Shown one piece after another: positions 1 through 9,250 of a DNA stretch of 64,000 nt (position 1 is its first letter; each line of letters begins with the position of its first letter). Under the pieces are notes generated by a model. It made no database searches and was not told the origin of the DNA. It saw only the letters and a list, made by a program, of their open reading frames with translations. Origin of the DNA: Streptomyces agglomeratus (GTDB lineage Bacteria > Actinomycetota > Actinomycetes > Streptomycetales > Streptomycetaceae); assembly GCF_001746415.1 (NCBI RefSeq), contig NZ_MEHJ01000002.1, positions 310,001 to 374,000 on the forward strand, read 5' to 3'. The translations under genes and the position numbers were made by a program.

Positions 1-1
1 C

Positions 2-410
2 GACAACGAGCCGGACGTCGACGCTAAGGGCGGCCCTCTGCCTGAGGTGTGCAACCTGTGCAACGTGGTGATCTCGGATGGCGCGGAGGCCTCGTGCGGG
101 ACTCGTCCGCGATCATGCCCACGACTCGCAGTTCGACGGGCAGCGTCTGATCGTCGCGTGCTCGCCCGATCATCTGGACGAGCTGATCGAACAGGTCAAG
201 CGCCGGCCGTTCCTGGATGACGAGCTGTGGGCCGGGAAGATCGCCCGGGTGCTGCAACAGCATCCCGGGGTCGTCAGCGCGAAGGAACTGGCCGAGAAGA
301 CCGGGTTGAGCCAGGCCCAGGTCAGGGTCGGGGTGAAGTGGCAGAAGCTGGAGCTCAACTGTTGGCACGAGCAGTGCGGCGAAAAGGGCAGCCCACAGGA
401 CGACAAGTAG
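2..410 (+). pseudogene. Hypothetical protein, cut by window edge and frameshifted
   Basis: Two reading frames together give one plausible protein. From base 2 the frame encodes an acidic stretch with a CNLCN zinc-finger-like pair. It breaks near base 100, and the frame open from base 78 continues with RDHAHDSQFDGQRLIVAC and a C-terminal helix-turn-helix-like segment (AKELAEKTGLSQAQVRVG, about bases 280-335), ending at 410. The join suggests an indel near base 100. The true start lies left of the window. I do not recognise the family. The C-terminal segment hints at DNA binding, which is inference. Confidence 0.5.
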
Positions 411-419
411 TCAGGCGGC

Positions 420-800
420 CTGGGCACGGCTCGGGGCCGACCACCAATGCGGCCGGCCCCTGGAGGTTGAGCTGAACCTTTTCTCCCCTTATAGCAAGAA
501 TACGACCACTATCGTCCGCTTAGCAAGCCACGTGATCAGGTTCCTCGCCGGCAGGGCCTTGGGTAGACAGTGACCGTCGCACCATTCTGGAGTTTGTTGT
601 CCGCCGAACGCGTGAGTGCAATCTCCGCCCCGGACCGCGTCATGAGGGCCCTGCCTCCTCAGGTCACTCACGCCCCGTTACCGTCTTCGTGGCCTCGCAA
701 TGAGGCTCCCGGCCTTCGGCCCCGGTATGACTTGAGCCCCCGGTCGAGATGATCGAAAAGGTGGTGTCGCCGGTGCCGGAGGCATTGGCAGACCGCTGAT
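420..800. other. Non-coding stretch left of the IS110 element
   Basis: No convincing gene was found in this interval on either strand. It separates the broken gene at the left edge from the IS110 element. Short open frames here lack a ribosome-binding site and recognisable protein sequence. Confidence 0.4.
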
Positions 801-809
801 TAGAGGCAC

Positions 810-916
810 GAGCGCCGATCTCCTGAAGGGGTGAGGCAGTCTCTTCGTAACGTGGATGCCGGCACGCTGATGCCGCAGGTGAGGCCGGGGAAAACGCGAG
901 CACGGGAGCGACGGGC
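810..916 (+). ncRNA. Candidate IS110 bridge RNA region
   Basis: IS110-group elements are known to encode a structured bridge RNA in the non-coding end upstream of the recombinase gene; it pairs with target and donor DNA. Here the stretch between the left border repeat and the start codon is non-coding and contains self-complementary segments such as ATGCCGGCAC and the GCCGCAGGTGAGGC region. The call is by position and family knowledge only. The fold was not computed, and the RNA may extend into the coding region. Confidence 0.3.
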
Positions 917-2120
917 GTGACGGACGAAACTGCGATCGACGTCTATCTGGGTCTGGATGTCGGCAAGGGTGAACACCATGCCACCGCCGTCAATCGCGCT
1001 GGGAAGAAGGTGTTCGACAAAGCCGCTGCCCAACAGCGAACCGCAGCTGAGGGAGCTGTTCCAGAGGCTCCGGGCCAGGCACGGAACGGTGTTGGTAGTC
1101 GTCGATCAGCCGGCTTCTATCGGAGCTCTGCCCCTGGCGGTCGCTCGGGACGCGGACTGCCTCGTCGCCTACTTGCCCGGGCTCACGATGCGACGAATCG
1201 CCGATCTCTACCCTGGTGAGGCCAAGACCGATGCCCGCGACGCGTTCATCATCGCGGACGCCGCCAGAGCGATGCCCCACACACTGCGAACGATCGATGC
1301 CACTGACGAGAAGGTCGCCGAGCTCGCGATGATCGCGGGGTTCGACGACGACCTGGCGGGCGAGGCCACCCGGATCGCCAACCGGCTCCGCGGCCTGCTC
1401 ACCCAGATCCACCCGTCGCTGGAACGGGTATTGGGGCCACGCATCCAGCATCCGGCCGTGCTCAAACTGCTGGACCAGTTCGGCTCCCCGGCACAGATCC
1501 GCAAAGCCGGAAGAGGACGGCTGGTCACCCTGATACGGCCGAAGGCGCCGCGGATGGCCGAACGGCTGGTCGAGGACACCTTCACCGCACTCGACGAACA
1601 GACCGTCGTCGTCCCGGGCACCGCCGCCGCCGCTCTGATCATCCCCAGCCTCGCCAACTCCCTCCAGTCCGTCCTGGACCAGCGCAAACTCCTCGCCAAA
1701 CGGATCGAGGAACTCCTGGAGGCCCACCCTCTTTCCCAGGTCCTGATCTCCATGCCCGGCATCGGGGTCAGGACCGCGGCCCACATTCTCATCGACGTCG
1801 GTGACGGCAGCGGCTTCGCCACCGCCGGTCACCTTGCCTCCTACGCCGGCCTGGCGCCCGTGACCCGAAGTTCAGGCTCCTCGATCCGCGGTGAGCACCC
1901 CTCCAGGCGCGGCAACAAACAGCTCAAGCGGGCCTTCTACCTCGCCGCGTTCGCCTCGCTCTCCCAACCCGAGTCACGCGCCTACTACGACCGCAAACGC
2001 AAGGAAGGAAAACACCACGTCGCAGCCCTCGTCGCACTGGCCCGACGACGCATCGACGTCCTTTACGCCATGCTCCGAGACGGCACCTTTTACCAGCCAC
2101 CCACACCGGCTACGGCTTGA
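917..2120 (+). pseudogene. IS110-family transposase, frameshifted
   Basis: The N-terminus (MTDETAIDVYLGLDVGKGEH, with the RuvC-like DVG motif of the DEDD recombinase domain) is read from 917. After VFDKA the family sequence moves to the next frame near 1020-1035, where LPNSEPQLRELFQRLRARHG follows and runs open to 2120. The second frame carries the transposase IS116/IS110/IS902 C-terminal domain, including ISMPGIGVRTAAHILIDVGD and the conserved serine region SSSIRGEHPSRRGNKQLKRA. The downstream frame opens at an ATG at 957, but that product would lack the first catalytic aspartate. Probably inactive, unless ribosomes shift frame or the base is a sequencing error. Confidence 0.85.
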
Positions 2121-2138
2121 CGAAAACCATAGAGGCAC

Positions 2139-2841
2139 CTTTTGGGCCAGCAAGCGGCACGGAGACTGTCCCGTCCGTGCGCCGCTATGCCCTCACGGGC
2201 TACCGCCGCGTCCCAGACCGCACCGGCCCTGCCCCTCCGCGACTGCGGCCTGGGCGCTCTTGGTCATGCCGTCCGCGTGGGGGAAACGCGCTGGAGGGCC
2301 GGCACAGTCGCCTTGGCTGCAGAGCAAGTCGTCCAGGAAGGCAGCGTGGACCGGAAGGCAGGGAGGCATACGAGCCGAGACATGCCCCTGCAGCGGGACG
2401 CGCGCGGCGCCAACGGCAGCGCTGTCGGACGGTCATGTCTCTCTGCTGGCGGTGACAGGTATGGCAGGTCAGCTGCGCACAGAGAGCCGTCGGCGCAGGC
2501 GCGGCGTCGACAGTGCACGCCGGAGGAGGCGGAGCGCGGCGGTGGCGCGCTTCGACGCGCAGGCGCAGGCCCCCGAGGGATGGGGGTGGCACAGACGGCG
2601 GGGTGCTCCCGTGTCACCGGGACGGGGGTGTGTACAGCCCCCGGCGGGCGGCGATGGAGGCCAAGCAAGGCGAGGGTGGCGCATAGGGACATGCAGGAGC
2701 CGGCCAGCCAGGCATTGGTGAAGTTTCTGTTGACGAACCCTTGCGTAACCCGTAACAAGAGGTGACAACATGTGACCACCAGTAATGGGCTGGCGGCGCG
2801 AATCCGTGCTGCGGCCAGCCCGAAATACAGGGGTGGTCCGT
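2139..2841. other. Non-coding stretch between IS110 and the next gene
   Basis: Several long open frames overlap here on both strands, which is typical of high-GC non-coding DNA. None has a recognisable domain or a good ribosome-binding site. I see no supported gene, repeat or RNA. Confidence 0.4.
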
Positions 2842-3315
2842 ATGGGCAGCACCACGCGTGCGATGGAATGGCTGGCGGACGCGGCGTTGGATCCGGTCGC
2901 GTGCAGCAGGCAGTGGCGGCGCCATCAGCCGAATGTCGTCCTGCTTCCGGCCGGCCGCCGGTGGGATGTCGTGATCACCCCCGAGCACCTGGGCTTCGCT
3001 CTTCTGCGGGGCATAAGCGCCTGCCGCCTACGGCCGGGGCCGGTCCTTCTCGACGCCTGCGCCAAACTCACCGGCTTCTTTGTGCCCCCGGGCACCACAG
3101 CCTGCTGGTTAGCCTCCGGCATCCGCTGCGCCGGCGCAGGCGCCTGGATCGCCACCCCGTGGCCGCGGCCTGCACCCGGGCGTCTGCAATGGCTCGTCCT
3201 ACCGGACGGGACCGGCGCCCTCAACGACCTGACCGCGCTCGAACACCTTCTGCACGACGCAACAACTCGCTACTTGGCCAGCACCGATGCCGTCAAGAGT
3301 GGGCGGGTCCGGTGA
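2842..3315 (+). CDS. Small conserved protein, primase/polymerase-N-like family
   Basis: The 157-residue protein starts at ATG 2842, preceded by AGGGGTGG at a good distance. It opens with STTRAMEWLADAALDP and has the core LLPAGRRWDVVITPEHLG, then GFFVPPGTT and LVLPDGTG blocks. This layout resembles short Streptomyces proteins annotated as bifunctional DNA primase/polymerase N-terminal-like. I do not see the catalytic acidic triad of a true primase, so the enzymatic name is doubtful. A paralogue lies at 54411-54932 and a broken copy near 54160-54340. Real gene: likely. Function: unknown. Confidence 0.7.
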   Translation: MGSTTRAMEWLADAALDPVACSRQWRRHQPNVVLLPAGRRWDVVITPEHLGFALLRGISACRLRPGPVLLDACAKLTGFFVPPGTTACWLASGIRCAGAGAWIATPWPRPAPGRLQWLVLPDGTGALNDLTALEHLLHDATTRYLASTDAVKSGRVR

Positions 3316-3526
3316 GCAGCTCTGTCAGCATCGCGCCTGCCCCGCCACCCTGAAAGGGGGCGGGCAGGTGAATTTCATTCTTGCTGGAAGGGGAACCCAG
3401 CAACGCATGATCGAGCCCTACGCACTGTCTGCCGACGCCCGCGAATTCCACTGCCTTCCATCAACCACCCAAGCCCAACGGTGCTCCCTGTACGGTGAAC
3501 TCCGCTTCTACCTCTGATCTTGCGCA

Positions 3527-3641
3527 GTGCTCCACCCTCGACTCGCGGTCCGCAACGGCTACCACCAGCCCCAGAAGCTCACCACCGCGGCCGGGGCGGT
3601 CGAGGTGCAGGCCCCGCGGGTGAACGACCGAAGAGCGCATC
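3527..3641 (+). pseudogene. IS256-family (mutator) transposase fragment
   Basis: The translation VRNGYHQPQKLTTAAGAVEV followed by QAPRVNDRR matches the conserved block of IS256/mutator transposases (RNGYH..R...T..G.v.v..PR). Only about 35 residues remain and the frame runs straight into acetyltransferase sequence, so this is a scrap left by deletion. No inverted repeats were seen. Confidence 0.7.
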
Positions 3642-4250
3642 CGTCAACTCGTCGAACAACATGGAACGGCGCGGACGGCAGTGATCGGCGCGAACGTCAT
3701 GGCCTCCGAGCAGGACGCCACGGCGCTTCTGCCCGCATCCGACTATCGACGCGTCTTCAGCCTGGTCGAGCTGGAGCTGGGCGATCTGCAGCAGTTTCCC
3801 GAGCCGGCCAGCGAACTGCCGACCGGATACGGACGGGCCCGATCGGGACCAGCCACTATGGTGCGCCTGGAGGACGCGGTCGTCGATTCGTCTGCGGAAC
3901 CGGTTCCCCTCAGAAATGGCCTCTCCAGGACTTCGTCGACACCGCCGACCCGGCATGCTGGAGGGCTGCCTGGAACGGGCAGGACATGGTCGGCATCGCC
4001 CTCTGCTCCATCCGCCGTCACGACCACACTGTGGGCGAGGTCGAGAGCTGAGTGTCCGAACGGACCAGCAACGCCTGGGAGTCGGCCGGGCCCGGCTGCT
4101 GGAAGGGCTGCGAAACCTTCGCGAGCAGGGTGCAACAACCGCCCGGCTGTACACCGGCACCGCAAACCCTCACCAGTCCAACGACCTTTACGAGACGTGG
4201 GGTTCCGGCGGCAGAACGAGTACGTCCGTTACCGCAAGCCGCTCGCTTGA
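3642..4250 (+). pseudogene. GNAT acetyltransferase pseudogene
   Basis: The protein can be rebuilt from three frames. 3642-3900 gives EERIRQLVEQHGTARTAV, then the ASEQDATALL block. About 3915-4050 gives DFVDTADPACWRAAWNGQDM then VGIALCSIRRHDHTVGEVES. About 4055-4195 gives QRLGVGRARLLEGLRNLREQ then GATTARLYTGTANPHQSNDL. Near 4200 the first frame resumes with GFRRQNEYVRYRKPL. The R-x-G-x-G-R-A acetyl-CoA loop and the C-terminal YE..GF..RNEYVRYRKPL block are typical of GNAT N-acetyltransferases, perhaps a two-domain type. At least three frameshifts make it non-functional. Confidence 0.75.
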
Positions 4251-4450
4251 CCAACCCGTCATCGGGCTGTCCAGTCAATCCAAAGGATTTGACAATGCCT
4301 CCCGGATGCCTCCTCAGCTACCACCACAGGCAGCTATATCCCTTGAGCGCCGACGCGGCGGACGCCGATCAGCGGTGCGCCGCTCGTCCCAATTCTGTGA
4401 CAGCTCGCCGTGCCGCCATCACCTCGACGCTGCGCGCACGTTGTCAGACA

Positions 4451-4651
4451 ATGAACCGAAATGACGACGCGGACCCCGTCGAGCCTCTCAACATTTGGCC
4501 CAGACATGTCCCGCCACCCCAAGAGCCGGTGACCGAGGCAGCCAGGGTGACTCGCGCACTGCGATACCTACGACTTCTGCTTCTCACCGTGGCCATCCTC
4601 GCCGCCGTTCTCAGCTTCGCCACAGCACTGGCTGACCTCGCCCGGCCCTGA
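4451..4651 (+). CDS. Small single-pass membrane protein
   Basis: The 66-residue protein has a charged N-terminus (MNRNDDADPVEPLNIWPRHV), a proline-rich linker and one hydrophobic helix (about residues 41-60, YLRLLLLTVAILAAVLSFAT), then a short tail. It would sit in the membrane with the N-terminus inside. No strong ribosome-binding site precedes ATG 4451. A diverged, truncated copy of the N-terminal half and the DNA upstream is at 40258-40353, which supports this being a genuine coding unit. Function unknown. Confidence 0.5.
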   Translation: MNRNDDADPVEPLNIWPRHVPPPQEPVTEAARVTRALRYLRLLLLTVAILAAVLSFATALADLARP

Positions 4652-5801
4652 CCACCCCTCCACTCCAGTCAGCCCCGCTGTCGGCATACAGATCCAGCGC
4701 ACAGCCGAATAACGCGAACCTACACAGCGAGCCGTAGGTCGGTCGTGTCCCTCGCTCACCGCCCGCGCCCGAATACCTGCCGGGCGCCCTGGCTGCTCAG
4801 TCCGCTCAGGGTGCCATCCTCCCGGCGGGCTGATCGCGACGCAATGACTCTCCGGGTCAGGGTCGTGCCCGGCGGCGTTGACGGTAGTAGGAGATGGCGA
4901 TCGCAACGAGCAGACGTCTCCGCCTCCCCCTGCCAGGAGTACTACGGGGGCTCGGGCAGGTAGGGCGGCCATGTCGAGACTCTCGTCGGTGTCCGGGCAC
5001 GTTTCACCTTCACACCGAAGGCAGCTCAGTCCTGCGCCGTGGTGTTCCGGCCCTCGCCGGGTCTTGAGGAGTGGGCTTGCCCGACTTCCGCCTCACGCAG
5101 CTTTGTGCACCACCGACACTCCTCGTGGTCTCCCTCGGGAGCCCCGCGCCGAGAGGCGCCAATCAGCCCTGCGTTGCTTCCGATGCGGTACTCATCATGC
5201 GAGTGATTCATGCCGCACCCAACGCCGTACGCTGCCGAACGGTACGGGACAAGACTGTTCTCCCACACCGCTGTGACCAGCACACCGTAAAACCGTGATC
5301 GCGTAACAGCCCTGCCACGGAGCCTTCGGGCAACCACCGCCGCCCCGAAACATGACCGCACCCCCGACACCCCCTTCAACTAGCCGCGCTGCGAACCTTC
5401 CGCAACAGGGCTTCGGGTGAGCCGCAAGCAACAGGTTCCACCAGCCCTCACGGACACGACCGCCCCATGCCTGCCCGCTGTGAACCAGGACCTGCGTCCG
5501 AACGGCACACCGGTTGACAGCGGGGTAATGGGCCGGACGTTGGCCGACCGGCTCATGCCCCGTCAGCTTCCGTCCTGTGCGGTAGCAGGCAAGGCGTTGC
5601 CGGTCGCGGGCCAGCGCCTCACCTTCCCTGGCCGTCCGCCTACAGACGCTGCTGGTGGCGGTGTGCAGTGTGCAGTGGCAAGCGTCTCAAGGAGCATCCG
5701 CATGCATGGCCCCGTGACAGCACTCTGGCACCTCATCAACACACTCGCCGAGCAGTCCCTCACCGTTCCCGGCGACGGCGGCTGACGGCGCTCAGTAGAT
5801 A
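4652..5801. other. Gene-poor stretch before the ISL3 element
   Basis: No gene could be supported over 1.1 kb. Open frames are short, overlap on both strands and have no recognisable sequence. It probably represents decayed DNA next to the ISL3 insertion. Confidence 0.4.
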
Positions 5802-7520
5802 CGGTTCTGATCCACTTCTTGTGGGCCGGTTGCAGAGGGTAACGGTGCTCAGTCCGCGAGGAGGATTTGGCGTCGGAGTAGGTCGAACCCGGCCCGGCCG
5901 TACCCGTCCCTTTTGATCCGCTTCACTCTGTTGACGTTGCCCTCGACTTTGCCGGAGCTCCATTCCAGGGTGAGTCCGGCGGTGACGGCCTCGAGGTCTT
6001 GTCGTAGGCCACGGGCCAGGCTCCGCAGCGGTTTCAGCCCTGTGCGTTCGGCATCGCTGAGCCACTTGTCGAGATCTTGCCGCGGCGCTCGGTCATCATC
6101 TGGGCGAAGGCGCGCACGCAGTCGGTGACGGCCTCCAGCTCTGGGCACCGGGCGAGGAGTTGTTTGAGCTTGAGCGCGTTGCACTCGTTGATCTTGTCGG
6201 GGTGTGCGGTGATCAGCCAGGTGGCCTTCCGGACGGTCAGTTCTTTGGGCTTGTCGGGTGCGGGTTTGCCGCTGGCCCGTATCTCTTGCAGGTGACGGCG
6301 GACGGTCCGCTTGCTGCCGCGGTAGCCGAGCTCGACGATCTCCGCGTGCAGCCGTGCCGAGTCCGTGCAGCCCTCGTTCCAGCGCCGGTGCAGATAGGGA
6401 GAGTAGGAATGGATCTGGCCGTAGTTGCGAGGGGCCGGTGGCGAGGGACGCATCGTCAGGGGTGGCGGCGTGTGCGTACCGGCGCACCGTTTTGCGGTCC
6501 AGGCCGAGGGTTTCGGCGATCACCTGGATCTGTATGCCCTTGTCATACAGTGCGTGCACGGCGGTGTGACGCTCGTGGCGCTGTATGACGCGCAGCCCCT
6601 CCGCCGGCTCCAGCAGCCCCCGGTCGGCCGCCTCGGGCTCGCGCATGGCGGTGACCTCGAGAGGGGTGGTCTCGGCAGGTTCGGCCAGGCAACTTCGGTG
6701 TGTGGCAACGCACTTCTCAACGGCCTCGCACAGGTTCTTCCACAAATGGAACCTGTCCGCGACCTGGACCGCGTCGGGACAGGCGGTGCGTACGGCCTCG
6801 GCATAGGCGCTGGCCCGGTCCCGGCAGACGATCTCCGCTCCGGGATGTGTGCGGAGCCAGGCGGTGAGGGTCTCCGCGGTCCGGTCGGGCAGGACGTCCA
6901 CGCGTTCCCCGGTTTCCATGTCCAGGATGATCATCCCGTAGACGTGGCCCTTCTTCAGGGCGAAATCGTCGACACCCAGCACTCGTGGTGCAGCGCCGGC
7001 CTGTTTGTCGGGAAGCCTGCGCATCAGTCTGAGCAGGGAGTTCGCGCTTGTCGGGACGGAAAGATGCCCGGCCAGCCGGGCCGCCGGGCGTCCGGCGAGG
7101 GCCAGCGCGATCTTCTCCAGCGTTCGACGCAGGGGCGGTGTCCGCCGCGCGAACCGCTCCGTAAGCCCGTCCACCTGCTCGACGAAAGTACGGTGTCCGC
7201 ACGCCGACGTCGGGCACAGAAATCGCCGTACCAGCAGGTCAATCACGACCTTCCGCCCGGCAACCGCGAGGTCGGCCAGGCGCCGCCGATACACGCCGTG
7301 GACGCGGCCGGACGCCGCGCCGCACCCGGGACAGGCCGCCTCCCGGGTCACCGTCCGCGCCACGAGGGCGACCCCGTCGCCGTCCACCTTGGCCTCCTCC
7401 ACCACCACGGACGCCGGATGGGAGAAGGCCGTCAGGAACACGCTGTAGTCACACGAACGACCATCCTTCCAGCCTGCTGTGACGCCGCGTCACTGGTCCA
7501 CAAGAAGTGGCTCAGAACCG
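5802..7520 (-). mobile_element. ISL3-family insertion sequence
   Basis: Imperfect terminal inverted repeats of about 29 bases lie at 5802-5830 and 7492-7520. The outer sequence is CGGTTCTGATCCACTTCTTG on one side and its near-complement on the other, with three mismatches. They enclose a single transposase gene on the minus strand. The size (1.72 kb) and the GGTTCT ends fit ISL3. I could not see the 8-bp target duplication expected for the family. Confidence 0.8.
5849..7441 (-). pseudogene. ISL3-family transposase with two compensating frameshifts
   Basis: The N-terminal third has the zinc-finger pairs CPGCGAASGRVHG and CPTSACGHRTF, followed by the DDE domain (VLGVDDFALKKGHVYGMIIL, VCRDRASAYAEA, VADRFHLWKN). 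From about 6440 down to 6080 the family sequence lies in another frame (WNEGCTDSARLHAEIVELGY and KATWLITAHPDKINECNALK). The original frame resumes as DLDKWLSDAERTG and ends with SSGKVEGNVNRVKRIKRDGY. The gene stays open throughout, so a 530-residue protein would be made, but about 120 residues are scrambled. Probably inactive. Confidence 0.8.
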
Positions 7521-8654
7521 AACTGGAGTGGCCGTTGACAGGCGGCAGAACCGTTCACGCCTTCCTGCATTGGTAACCAGGGAGGAGAAAGGTGGATGTG
7601 AGGCAGCCCATCGCACGGTGCCGCATGTGACCTCCACCGATCCGCATGCGAGGCACAATCCGTAGACGGCGCACCCCGCAGAACCGATAAATCATTACGC
7701 CGAATTACTCCAAATGCGACAAGACGGTCACCCGTTTGCCGCGCATCCTGGCTAATCCAGGCAGCGTTGGACTGAATATGACGAAAGTAAGTCGACTGGT
7801 CTCCGCAGGACAGCGTCTCACCGGCGCGAAGAGCGCCGCGCCATGTATCCGCATGGGTGAGTGGGTTTTCACGCCGGCTGTTAGTCATCCCCTCAAGGCG
7901 TCGAACGCGACCTTGCACGACAAAGACCGGCACGTCGATCTGTGGTACTCCGCCTCGCTCTTGGAGGACTTGCTTGCACGGCTGGACAGCATCGAGGCAG
8001 ACTTCGCCACCACGTCCACCACAACTGATGTCACGCCCAGCGGTCAGCCCAAACGGCCCTTGCTGGAGTGAGACACGCGGCCGCCACAACCGCCCAGGCC
8101 TCTGATCACCCCTGGCGCCTGGACCCGACCAGGGGACGGTTACCCACAGCCAGAGCCACGGGGCAGCCGCTGCCCCTGGTCGACCTGCTCGAGCTCGCCG
8201 CCGCCGTAGAGTCCTTCCGCCCGATGACCCAGTATGAACTGGCACCGTCGGGTGAGAAGGCGCCGAGGCCCGTGCGCATGTCTCGGCCGTCAGGGTGCTG
8301 CGGCAGTCAACAGTTATTGCCCGCTGGTCCGGGTGGGGTTCCCTGCCGATCGTGTTGGCCAACCAGCCGGAGCTGGCCGACGTGGGAGAGCCTCGCCGAG
8401 GAACGCGCCGCTGTGCGTGACCGCTTACGGACACGGACACGCCCTGAGGCCAGCAATGATCACAGCGGACTCATGGCCCACTACCGGACGCTGCCCCCAA
8501 CTCAGCGCCGGGCCATCGCCGCCGAGACTTCACCCACGCTGCGGGGCCCAGCTCGTCCGCGTCGAGAAGCAGATGGCCAAGGATCGCTCGCCCGGTGCGC
8601 TCGCAGCCGTGCTCACCGGCGGCCGCGCGATACCGGCCCGGCATCGCGATTTGA
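7521..8654. other. Gene-poor stretch between ISL3 and the Tn3 relics
   Basis: No supported gene over 1.1 kb. A frame from 7736 to 8071 and one from 8068 to 8691 are open, but they lack recognisable domains and overlap frames on the other strand. The DNA close to 8655 begins to match sequence upstream of the serine recombinase (see the repeat at 8660). Confidence 0.4.
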
Positions 8655-8659
8655 CCCCG

Positions 8660-8702
8660 AAGCCCTAGCTCGGACGCCAGGGAACAAGTAACCCGCCAGT
8701 AG
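8660..8702 (+). repeat. Recombinase-linked repeat, copy A
   Basis: The sequence CCTAGCTCGGACGCCAGGGA followed by ACAAGTAACCCGCCAGTAG recurs in inverted orientation at 11564-11606 with only a few changes. A weaker match lies at 10577-10612. The three copies surround the serine recombinase gene and its fragment, so they could be ends or recombination sites of the Tn3-like unit. This role is inferred from position only. Confidence 0.55.
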
Positions 8703-8724
8703 CTTTCACGGCTTGCGACTCATT

Positions 8725-8792
8725 GCGCGTTCGCTGCTGTGGCGGCCTGTTCGTCGTGTTCGCGCAGCATCCGCATGACGGTGGCGGGTGCG
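8725..8792 (-). pseudogene. Serine recombinase C-terminal remnant
   Basis: On the minus strand this encodes PATVMRMLREHDEQAATAA, nearly identical to the end of the recombinase at 10592-11260 (ATVMRMLREHDHQAATAA). Only the last helix of the helix-turn-helix domain remains. The upstream part is replaced by transposase sequence on the other strand. Confidence 0.65.
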
Positions 8793-8813
8793 GGAGCTGG
8801 CTACGGTCCGGCT

Positions 8814-8942
8814 GTGCGGGTGGGATTTCTGACTGACGAGCAGGCCGGTGCCTACGGGGCCTTCGGTGAAGTGCCAACGCGCCCCGAGCTGGAGCGGCTC
8901 TTCTTCCTGGACGACGACGACCGCGACCTGACGGCGGCCGGC
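8814..8942 (+). pseudogene. Tn3-family transposase N-terminal fragment
   Basis: From GTG 8814 the frame reads VRVGFLTDEQAGAYGAFGEV, then PTRPELERLFFLDDDDRDL, the typical N-terminus of Tn3-family TnpA (DUF4158 region: FLTDEQ...YG.F.G.P....LER.F.LDD.D..L). It breaks after about 43 residues. A matching piece with the next residues is on the minus strand at 10335-10510. Confidence 0.7.
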
Positions 8943-8949
8943 CCCGGTC

Positions 8950-9160
8950 ATCACCGACGACATGCTCCACACCATGCTTCGCCGCCGCGACCAACGGCGA
9001 GACCATCGAGGACATCCAGTCCGACTTGATCATGCCACCGCATCTACCGGGCGCTGGCCGACCACGAGAAGACCCAGGCGCACCCGGAGGCCGTCGAGGG
9101 CCGACTTCGCCGCCCTCCAGCAGCGCGACCGCCGTACCGCTGGCCCCCATGACTGGTAGC
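8950..9160 (+). pseudogene. Degenerate coding remnant, unassigned
   Basis: Pieces in two frames read TNGETIEDIQSDLIMP, then RALADHEKTQAHPEAVE and RADFAALQQRDRRTAGPHDW before a stop. The pieces look like the end of a small helical protein carried with the Tn3-like unit. I do not recognise the family. Frameshifts near 9040 and 9090 indicate decay. Confidence 0.4.
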
Positions 9161-9250
9161 CCGGTCGGGTGAACCGGTCGGTGATCGCCTTGTCCCGGAA
9201 CGGGCCTCCGACAGGCTGACGGCTACCCGCGAGAATGGAGTTCCGTCAGC

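Larger units (their letters stand above)
801..2138 (+). mobile_element. IS110-family insertion sequence
   Basis: The element is defined by its transposase and by a 9-base direct repeat, TAGAGGCAC, found at 801-809 and again at 2130-2138. IS110 elements insert without classic inverted repeats and carry a short core sequence at both ends, so a direct repeat at the borders fits the family. The length is about 1.33 kb. A 107-base non-coding leader (810-916) precedes the gene. The exact ends are inferred from the repeat only. Confidence 0.6.

Noticed and set aside
990..1832. 280-codon frame antisense to the IS110 transposase
   Set aside because: The Gly/Asp/Val-rich composition mirrors the transposase codons; no ribosome-binding site or domain.
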